The notes beneath the pieces are model-generated. The model was not told where the DNA came from and did not search any database. It saw only the letters and a program-made list of their open reading frames with translations. A stretch of 10,651 nt of DNA from Alphaproteobacteria bacterium (GTDB lineage: Bacteria; Pseudomonadota; Alphaproteobacteria; Rhodospirillales; Rhodospirillaceae): the NCBI GenBank assembly GCA_003250275.1, contig QKGW01000320.1:1-10651 (forward strand), in the 5' to 3' direction. Below are positions 6,829 to 10,651 of this stretch, one piece after another. The position numbers and the translations under genes are program-made. Numbering within the stretch: position 1 is the first letter of the stretch; every line of letters starts with the position of its first letter.

Positions 6829-6836
6829 CGCCTGAA
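6806..6836 (-). repeat. Perfect 12-bp inverted repeat in the argD leader
   Basis: TTCAGGCGGTGG (6806-6817) and CCACCGCCTGAA (6825-6836) flank a 7-base loop. As RNA it forms a stable hairpin just before the U-tailed hairpin. As DNA it could bind a dimeric regulator. There is no U-run right after it, so it is less likely to be a terminator for the upstream permease. Confidence 0.75.
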
Positions 6837-6844
6837 ATCCGGTG

Positions 6845-6859
6845 CGGGCGGAGCGCCCG
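6845..6859 (-). other. Small leader hairpin near the argD mRNA 5' end
   Basis: CGGGCG and CGCCCG pair around a 3-base loop. It is the first of three hairpins between the predicted start of transcription and argD. Such short GC pairs also arise by chance in this genome, so its role is unsure. Confidence 0.35.
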
Positions 6860-6888
6860 AATCGCCCTGCCCGAAAAGAAAGGAGCTA

Positions 6889-6917
6889 TTTAAAGGGGGC
6901 GGGATTTGCGGCGTCAA
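6889..6917 (-). promoter_or_regulatory. Likely sigma70-type promoter of the argD-argF-hslO operon
   Basis: On the minus strand TTGACG (6917-6912; five of six consensus bases) is followed by a 17-base spacer and TTTAAA (6894-6889; four of six). It lies 24 bases after the permease stop in one of the few AT-containing spots of the region. Transcription would start near 6882 and leave a leader of about 140 nt with three hairpins before argD. Confidence 0.6.
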
Positions 6918-6940
6918 GCTCTTTCAGCCGTCTTGCCGCG

Positions 6941-7744
6941 TCAAGACTTCAGCTTGTAGCCGATACGGAACAGATGCTGCGACCACCACAGCAGGACGAC
7001 GTTGCCGGCGGTGAGAACCCCGAGCTGAATCCACTGGCTCGCGCCGTCGGTGCCGAGGAAGCCGCCGCGGAAGCCGTCGATCATGAAATAGAAGGGGTTG
7101 ATGTGCGCGAGCCAGCGCACCGCGTCGGGCAGGTGGTCGACCGAATAGAAGGTTCCGGAGAGGAAGGACATCGGCATGATCACGAAGTTGGTGATCACCG
7201 TCGCCTGGTCGAACTTGTCGGCCCAGATGCCGGTGAGCACGCCGACCGCCGACATCATCACCGTCGCTTCGAGCGCGAACGCCACCGCCATCAGCGGCTG
7301 GGCGAACGGCACCGGCACGAACAGCGACAGGCTGATCGCGACGACGACGCCGCAGATCAGGCCGCGCACCATGCCGCCGCCGATGTAGGCAACCGCGAGT
7401 TCCCACGACGAGAGCGGCGGCATCAGGATGTCGACGATGCTGCCCTGCACCTTCGAGATCACCAGCGACGACGAGGTGTTGGCGAAGGCGTTCTGGATCA
7501 TCGTCATCATCACCAGCCCCGGCAGGAGGAACTGGTCGAACGGCACGCCGTCCATCTGCCGCCCGCTGCGGCCGAGCGCGAGGGCGAAGATCGCCATGAA
7601 GATCAAGGTGCTGATCGCGGGCGCGGCGATCGTCTGCAGCCACACCTTCTGGAAGCGGCGGACCTCCTTGAGGAACAGGGTATAGCAGCCGATCCAGTTG
7701 ATCGCGCCGAGCGGGGTCATCCGTTCGGGAAAATGCGGGGTCAT
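6941..7744 (-). CDS. ABC-2 type transporter permease
   Basis: Inner-membrane subunit of an ABC exporter, 267 aa, near the 250-270 aa usual for the YadH/NodJ-like permeases. Six hydrophobic segments are seen at about residues 37-57, 73-90, 115-143, 147-171, 183-200 and 238-256. The signature of the ABC-2 family is clear at 190-230: MPMSFLSGTFYSVDHLP, then INPFYFMIDGFRGGFLG. The cytosolic N-terminus (INWIGCYTLFLKEVRRF) matches the coupling region that contacts the ATPase. The start is ATG 7744, with AGG seven bases upstream; ATG 7720 (MTPLGAINW) is a real alternative and gives a more typical N-terminus. No ATP-binding gene is next to it: recX lies upstream on the other strand and argD downstream on the same strand after its own promoter. 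Substrate cannot be told; relatives export polysaccharides, lipids or drugs. Confidence 0.92.
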   Translation of the reverse strand: MTPHFPERMTPLGAINWIGCYTLFLKEVRRFQKVWLQTIAAPAISTLIFMAIFALALGRSGRQMDGVPFDQFLLPGLVMMTMIQNAFANTSSSLVISKVQGSIVDILMPPLSSWELAVAYIGGGMVRGLICGVVVAISLSLFVPVPFAQPLMAVAFALEATVMMSAVGVLTGIWADKFDQATVITNFVIMPMSFLSGTFYSVDHLPDAVRWLAHINPFYFMIDGFRGGFLGTDGASQWIQLGVLTAGNVVLLWWSQHLFRIGYKLKS

Positions 7745-7777
7745 CGAATTGCCTGAAATCACATAAAACCGGGTGAG

Positions 7778-7806
7778 CATATGACATGCGGAACGCAATG
7801 TCTCAA
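7778..7806 (-). promoter_or_regulatory. Possible promoter for the ABC permease gene
   Basis: TTGAGA (7806-7801, minus strand; five of six bases of the -35 consensus) is followed by 17 bases and CATATG (7783-7778), a weak -10 match. It would start transcription near 7771 and leave a leader of about 26 nt before ATG 7744. It is weak support, but the spacing is right. Confidence 0.35.
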
Positions 7807-7828
7807 GCCCCCGCCGGTGTCGTTCCGC
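7788..7828. repeat. 8-bp inverted repeat between the permease and recX
   Basis: GCGGAACG (7788-7795) and CGTTCCGC (7821-7828) are exact reverse complements 25 bases apart. They bracket the suspected -35 element of the permease promoter in the divergent control region. Possible operator; chance occurrence cannot be excluded. Confidence 0.35.
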
Positions 7829-7840
7829 GCATGGCGGGTG

Positions 7841-7846
7841 TATAGT
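7841..7846 (+). promoter_or_regulatory. -10 element placed for a leaderless recX mRNA
   Basis: TATAGT (five of six bases of TATAAT) ends seven bases before the A of the recX ATG (7853), so transcription would start at the start codon itself. No ribosome site is seen before that ATG, which fits. The -35 region is weak. Confidence 0.4.
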
Positions 7847-7852
7847 CGGCGC

Positions 7853-8434
7853 ATGTCAGAGCCCGTTCCGCCGCAAAAACCCCGCCGCAAGCCGCCGCGC
7901 CGCATCTCCGCGCAGTCGCTGGAGAACGCCGCGCTGCACTATCTCGAACGCTTCGACAGCACCGCCCAGAACCTCCGCCGCGTTCTCGACCGCAAGGTCC
8001 GCCGCGCCGAAATGCACCCCGAGACCGGCGTCGACCGCGCCCAGACGTCCGCGTGGATCGACGCGGTGGTGGCGAAGATGGTGCGGCTCGGCTACGTCGA
8101 CGATGCACGCACCGCGAAATCGAAGGCGCGCGGCCTGTTCGCGCGCGGCGTTGCGCCGGCGATGATCCGCCGCCGCCTCGCCGTCCTCGGCGCGCCGGAG
8201 GACGCGGTCGCCGCCGCGCTCGAAGAGATCGCCGAGGAGGCGGAGGGCGACACCACCCTCGCCGCCGCGGTGACGCTGGCGCGGCGCAAGCGCCTCGGAC
8301 CGTTCCGCCGCGCCGAGGAGCGCGCCGAACGGCGCGACCGCGACATCGCGGCGATGGGCCGCGCCGGTTTCGACTGGGACACCGCGCGCAAGGTGATCGA
8401 CGCGGCGGACGCGGCGGATCTGGAAGCGGATTAG
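7853..8434 (+). CDS. recX: Regulatory protein RecX
   Basis: RecX binds RecA filaments and dampens or adjusts recombination and SOS activity. The 193-aa product has a basic, proline-rich N-terminal tail (residues 7-18) and then the all-helical repeats of the family: SLENAALHYLERFDSTAQNL and RRVLDRKV (22-49), WIDAVVAKMVRLGYVDDARTA (68-88) with the GYVDD turn, SKARGLFARGVAPAMIRRRLA (90-110), and a last repeat ending in DIAAMGRAGFDWDTARKVID (164-183). The ATG at 7853 is chosen because upstream in-frame residues do not look like RecX; no ribosome site precedes it, while a TATAGT box fits a leaderless transcript. recA is not next to it, unlike in many bacteria. Its stop overlaps by 4 bases the stop of the converging gene on the minus strand. 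The assignment rests on pattern and length, since RecX is poorly conserved in sequence. Confidence 0.85.
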   Translation: MSEPVPPQKPRRKPPRRISAQSLENAALHYLERFDSTAQNLRRVLDRKVRRAEMHPETGVDRAQTSAWIDAVVAKMVRLGYVDDARTAKSKARGLFARGVAPAMIRRRLAVLGAPEDAVAAALEEIAEEAEGDTTLAAAVTLARRKRLGPFRRAEERAERRDRDIAAMGRAGFDWDTARKVIDAADAADLEAD

Positions 8435-8859
8435 GCGGGCGGATGCACCGGGATCGGCTCGACATCGTAGACGCCGCGGCGGTCGAGATCGGAGATTTCG
8501 ATCGCCGGGTGCAGGGTGCGGCGCAGATGCGCGACCACGCCGGGACGGAAGCCGGGCTTGACGAACGACCAGGCGACGAATACCCCGCCCCGCCCTTCGA
8601 ACTCCGTGATCTGCGGGTCGTCCTTGGCGTTCGCGATCAGTTCGCCGAGGTCGTCGGCGGCGCAGACGAACACCCAGCCCGGACGCACGCCGCGATGGAA
8701 GAACACCGCGACGCCGCCGCGCCCGCCGATTCCCACCTCGGACGGACGCACCTGCAAGAGTTTGTGAAAGCGGCCGCGCGCGTTCTTTTCCCACGGCAAG
8801 GTCATCGGCCCATCGAAATCGATTTCGATTTGCTTGCGCGACCCGAAGCCGAACCACAT
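8431..8859 (-). CDS. Conserved hypothetical protein, 142 aa
   Basis: A soluble-looking protein with no signal peptide or membrane helix. The start ATG 8859 is preceded by GGAGGA at the right distance (8 bases after GGAGG); an upstream in-frame ATG at 8964 would add 35 residues of poor quality. The N-terminus MWFGFGSRK is followed by QIEIDFDGPMTLPW. The central part is a run of strands, VGIGGRGGVAVFFHRG and RPGWVFVCAADDLGELI (residues 41-76 or so), then a DDPQITEFEGRGGVFVAWSFV segment and a helix (GVVAHLRRTL). It ends in a short tail with HPAIE and VEPIPVHPPA. I recall similar short proteins in Rhodospirillales without a known function and cannot place it in a named domain with safety. It converges on recX with overlapping stop codons and is divergent from the cupin gene. 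Confidence 0.8.
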   Translation of the reverse strand: MWFGFGSRKQIEIDFDGPMTLPWEKNARGRFHKLLQVRPSEVGIGGRGGVAVFFHRGVRPGWVFVCAADDLGELIANAKDDPQITEFEGRGGVFVAWSFVKPGFRPGVVAHLRRTLHPAIEISDLDRRGVYDVEPIPVHPPA

Positions 8860-8924
8860 CGTCAAATCCTCCGGCACGAACAACGCGGGATGCTTTTCGG
8901 ACCCGCCTCGATCCGCTCGACTCG

Positions 8925-8994
8925 TGACTGTACTGAACACTCTAGTATGTAACCGAATCGACATATATCTTCAACACATCTTGCCGGAGGCCCC
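8925..8994. promoter_or_regulatory. AT-rich divergent control region of the 142-aa gene and the cupin gene
   Basis: The stretch 8931-8980 is far richer in A and T than anything nearby and lies between two divergent genes. It holds TACT-N9-AGTA (8931-8947, an imperfect palindrome) and, on the plus strand, TATATC (8964-8969) some 25 bases before the cupin start. On the minus strand TTGAAG, 17 bases, TACATA is a weak promoter match. The exact elements cannot be fixed by eye. Confidence 0.45.
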
Positions 8995-9489
8995 ATGGAC
9001 CCGACCGCCGAAGCCTTGATCGCCCGGTTCGGACTGACGCCCCACCCCAACGAGGGCGGCTGGTTCGCCGAGACCTATCGCTACGGAGAAATCGCGACGC
9101 CGCTCGGCCCGCGCGCGGTGGCGACGCAGATCTACTACCTCCTCACTCCCGAGACGATGTCGGCGCTGCACAAGGTCGCGCACGACGAGATGTTCCACTT
9201 CTACCTCGGCGACGCGGTCGAGCAGTTGCGGCTATTCCCCGACGGCGGCAGCGCGTGGGTGACGCTCGGGCAGGACGTGACGAACGGGGAAGAGGTGCAG
9301 AGCCTCGTGCCCGCCGGGGTGTGGCAGGGCGCGCGGCTGCTGCCGGGCGGGCGTTTCGCGCTGATGGGCTGCACCGTCGCGCCAGGGTTCGACTACGCCG
9401 ACTACGAACACGGCGACCGCGCCGCGCTGATCGCCGGGTGGCCGGAGGCCGCGGCGGGGATCACCGCGCTGACGCGGGATACCCCTTGA
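8995..9489 (+). CDS. Cupin superfamily protein, DUF985 (Cupin_5)
   Basis: A 164-aa single-domain beta-barrel protein. The DUF985 pattern is visible throughout: LTPHPNEGGWFAETYR (residues 14-29), IYYLLTPETMSALHKV (46-61), HDEMFHFYLGDAVEQL (63-78), the VPAGVWQGARL stretch (105-115) and CTVAPGFDYADYEHGD (126-141). H59, E65 and H68 are placed like metal ligands of the cupin fold, though I infer this from spacing only. The biochemical role of this family is not settled; members are cytosolic and relatives bind sugars or nucleotide-like ligands. Start ATG 8995 is preceded by GGAGG at 8986-8990, a rather short gap of four bases. Its last 29 bases overlap the end of the converging glycosyltransferase gene. 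It appears to be a single-gene unit driven from the AT-rich region upstream. Confidence 0.93.
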   Translation: MDPTAEALIARFGLTPHPNEGGWFAETYRYGEIATPLGPRAVATQIYYLLTPETMSALHKVAHDEMFHFYLGDAVEQLRLFPDGGSAWVTLGQDVTNGEEVQSLVPAGVWQGARLLPGGRFALMGCTVAPGFDYADYEHGDRAALIAGWPEAAAGITALTRDTP

Positions 9490-10651
9490 ACGTGCCCATG
9501 CGGAAGAGGTTGAGGCGGATCGCGTAGTCCTTGTGGATCGGCACCGTGACCGTCACCGGTCCGCTCACCGGGCCGGAGAACGCGGGCGCGATCGCGGAGA
9601 CGTCGTCGCCCCGGATCGCCAGCACCACCTCGCGGCCGACGTAGTTCTTGAGATCGGCGGTGAGGTCGTAGTGGTCGTCGATCCGGCCGTCCGGGTTCCA
9701 CTTGGCGAGCGGCGGCTGCGGCTTCGGCAGGTAGTAGAGCATCGGCGTGAGGGTCTTGCGCTCGTCGAAGGCGAGCACCGCGCCCGCGGCAATGTCGAGC
9801 GCGAGCGCGTGCGACACCGCGATGCCGAGACGGTCCCAGCCGCGCACCCGCTTCATCGGGTCGGTCTTGGCGGTGAGCTCGAAGCCGGTCGCCTGGGCGA
9901 TGCCGTCGAGATTGAGCATCAGGAGCGCCGCCGCGAGGTGGATCACGATCGCGGCCTTGAGCCAGATCTCGCGCTTGCCCATCAGCGCGCGCGCCACCCA
10001 CACCGTGCCGGCGACGAACGCGGGCGCGGACCAGTTGGCGTTGGCGCGCGAGAGGAACCCTTCCACCGTCATCACCAGCAGCAGCGGCAGCACGAACGCG
10101 GCGAGGAAGCGGGTGTCGCGCCCTTCGGCGGTGTCGGCGGCGGGTTTGCTGCGGAACAGGCCGACGAACAGCAGCAGCAGCACCGCGAACGGGATCGGCC
10201 CGAACACCCCGAACTGCGCGCCGAGGAAGGCGAGCCCCTTGAGCGGATGGAAGCCGCTGTGTTCGAGGTTGGCGTTCGCCTGGGTGTGGTGGAAGCTAAC
10301 GAAATGGTTGGCGGCGTTCCACGCGACGTTGGGCGCGAACACCACGATGCCGAGGCCGAGCGCGATCCACGGCCCCGGACGCCGCCAGTACGCGCGCCAG
10401 CGCGGCACCAGCAGCATCGCGATCGCCATGCCGCCGACGAAGCCGATCATCGCGTACTTCGCAAGCATCCCGAGGCCGATCGCGAGACCGAGGCCGAGCC
10501 AGGCGGGCAGCGCCGGTTTGCCCGCGTCCTCGCGGTCGAGCGCGGCGTGCAGCGCCACCAGGCCCCAGCCCCAGGCGCACATCAGGAACGGGTCGGTCGA
10601 AATCAGCATCGCCGAGACCGACACCCCCGGCAGGGTGAGGAACAGCAGCGT
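9461..10651 (-). CDS. ArnT-like glycosyltransferase family 39 membrane protein, 5' end cut by window edge
   Basis: The frame is open to the right edge (396 residues seen), so the N-terminus, which should hold the catalytic aspartates of the first periplasmic loop, is missing here. What remains is typical of polyprenyl-phosphate-sugar transferases: TLPGVSVSAMLISTDPFLM (residues 6-24), a run of hydrophobic helices, FAPNVAWNAANHFVSF (105-120), FGPIPFAVLLLLFVGLF (150-166) and SRANANWSAPAFVAGTVW (201-218). The C-terminal 140 or so residues look like the soluble periplasmic domain of GT39 proteins, with TPMLYYLPKP (302-311) and DDHYDLTADL (325-334). Such enzymes use undecaprenyl- or dolichyl-type phosphate sugars and add them to lipid A, other glycans or proteins; the acceptor is unknown. 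Codons 10624-10622 are GTG but similarity continues upstream, so this is not the start. Confidence 0.9.
   Translation of the reverse strand, partial: TLLFLTLPGVSVSAMLISTDPFLMCAWGWGLVALHAALDREDAGKPALPAWLGLGLAIGLGMLAKYAMIGFVGGMAIAMLLVPRWRAYWRRPGPWIALGLGIVVFAPNVAWNAANHFVSFHHTQANANLEHSGFHPLKGLAFLGAQFGVFGPIPFAVLLLLFVGLFRSKPAADTAEGRDTRFLAAFVLPLLLVMTVEGFLSRANANWSAPAFVAGTVWVARALMGKREIWLKAAIVIHLAAALLMLNLDGIAQATGFELTAKTDPMKRVRGWDRLGIAVSHALALDIAAGAVLAFDERKTLTPMLYYLPKPQPPLAKWNPDGRIDDHYDLTADLKNYVGREVVLAIRGDDVSAIAPAFSGPVSGPVTVTVPIHKDYAIRLNLFRMGTFKGYPASAR

Noticed and set aside
4656..6835. Long plus-strand open frames (4656-6056, 5621-6835, and 3745-4803, 6842-7756 nearby)
   Set aside because: All are antisense to argD, argF, hslO or the permease, with His/Arg/Ala-rich low-complexity translations; typical of GC-rich DNA.
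7745..7852. A LexA (SOS) box before recX
   Set aside because: Alphaproteobacterial boxes read GTTC-N7-GTTC or GAAC-N7-GAAC. Only single GAAC and GTTC copies in inverted order with wide spacing are found.
8860..8964. An earlier ATG (8964) for the 142-aa unknown protein
   Set aside because: The added residues look random, the region is the AT-rich intergenic part, and GGAGGA sits before ATG 8859.
1..10651. Mobile elements, CRISPR arrays, tRNA or rRNA genes, toxin-antitoxin or defence modules
   Set aside because: None seen: no transposase or integrase motifs, no regularly spaced repeats, no tRNA-like cloverleaf noticed by eye, and all genes read as ordinary chromosomal functions.

Overview
The window is a very GC-rich piece of chromosome from what looks like an alphaproteobacterium, most likely a Rhodospirillales member. 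The grounds are the codon use (strong G/C third-position bias, frequent GTG starts, long antisense open frames), the argD-argF-hslO order, an alphaproteobacterial-style RecX, and two small lipoprotein types that I associate with this class. No sequence search was run, so the taxonomic guess is inference. There are no rRNA or tRNA genes, CRISPR arrays, transposases or phage genes, and no gene-free stretch longer than about 200 bases.

Layout from left to right. (1) 1-956, minus: a glycosyltransferase (GT4-like) that starts at a GTG and runs off the left edge. (2) 1083-1472, plus: a small lipoprotein of unknown function, followed by trkH (1535-2983), a complete potassium-uptake membrane protein. 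(3) 2983-3012: a bidirectional intrinsic terminator shared by trkH and the minus-strand operon facing it. (4) 6739 down to 3035, minus: argD, argF, hslO and a lipoprotein gene. argD/argF overlap by ATGA and argF/hslO by GTGA; the lipoprotein follows 35 bases later, and a 9-bp hairpin holds the hslO stop codon in its loop. (5) 6740-6940: the operon's control region, with a good sigma70-type promoter, a leader of about 140 nt, three hairpins (the last followed by five U), and an arginine-rich short open frame. This resembles a transcription-attenuation leader. (6) 7744-6941, minus: an ABC-2 type permease without a visible ATPase partner. (7) 7853-8434, plus: recX, possibly read from a leaderless transcript. 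It converges on an unknown 142-aa protein (8859-8431, minus) with a 4-bp 3' overlap. (8) 8995-9489, plus: a DUF985/Cupin_5 protein whose 3' end overlaps by 29 bp the end of a minus-strand ArnT-like GT39 glycosyltransferase that runs off the right edge.

Functionally, the core is arginine biosynthesis (argD: N-acetylglutamate semialdehyde to N-acetylornithine; argF: ornithine to citrulline) transcribed with the redox-activated chaperone Hsp33. The rest is housekeeping or envelope-related: K+ uptake, export, surface glycan transfer, lipoproteins and RecA modulation. I found no convincing new defence or mobile system. The most interesting signals are the arg leader, the tight overlaps, and the uncharacterised small proteins.
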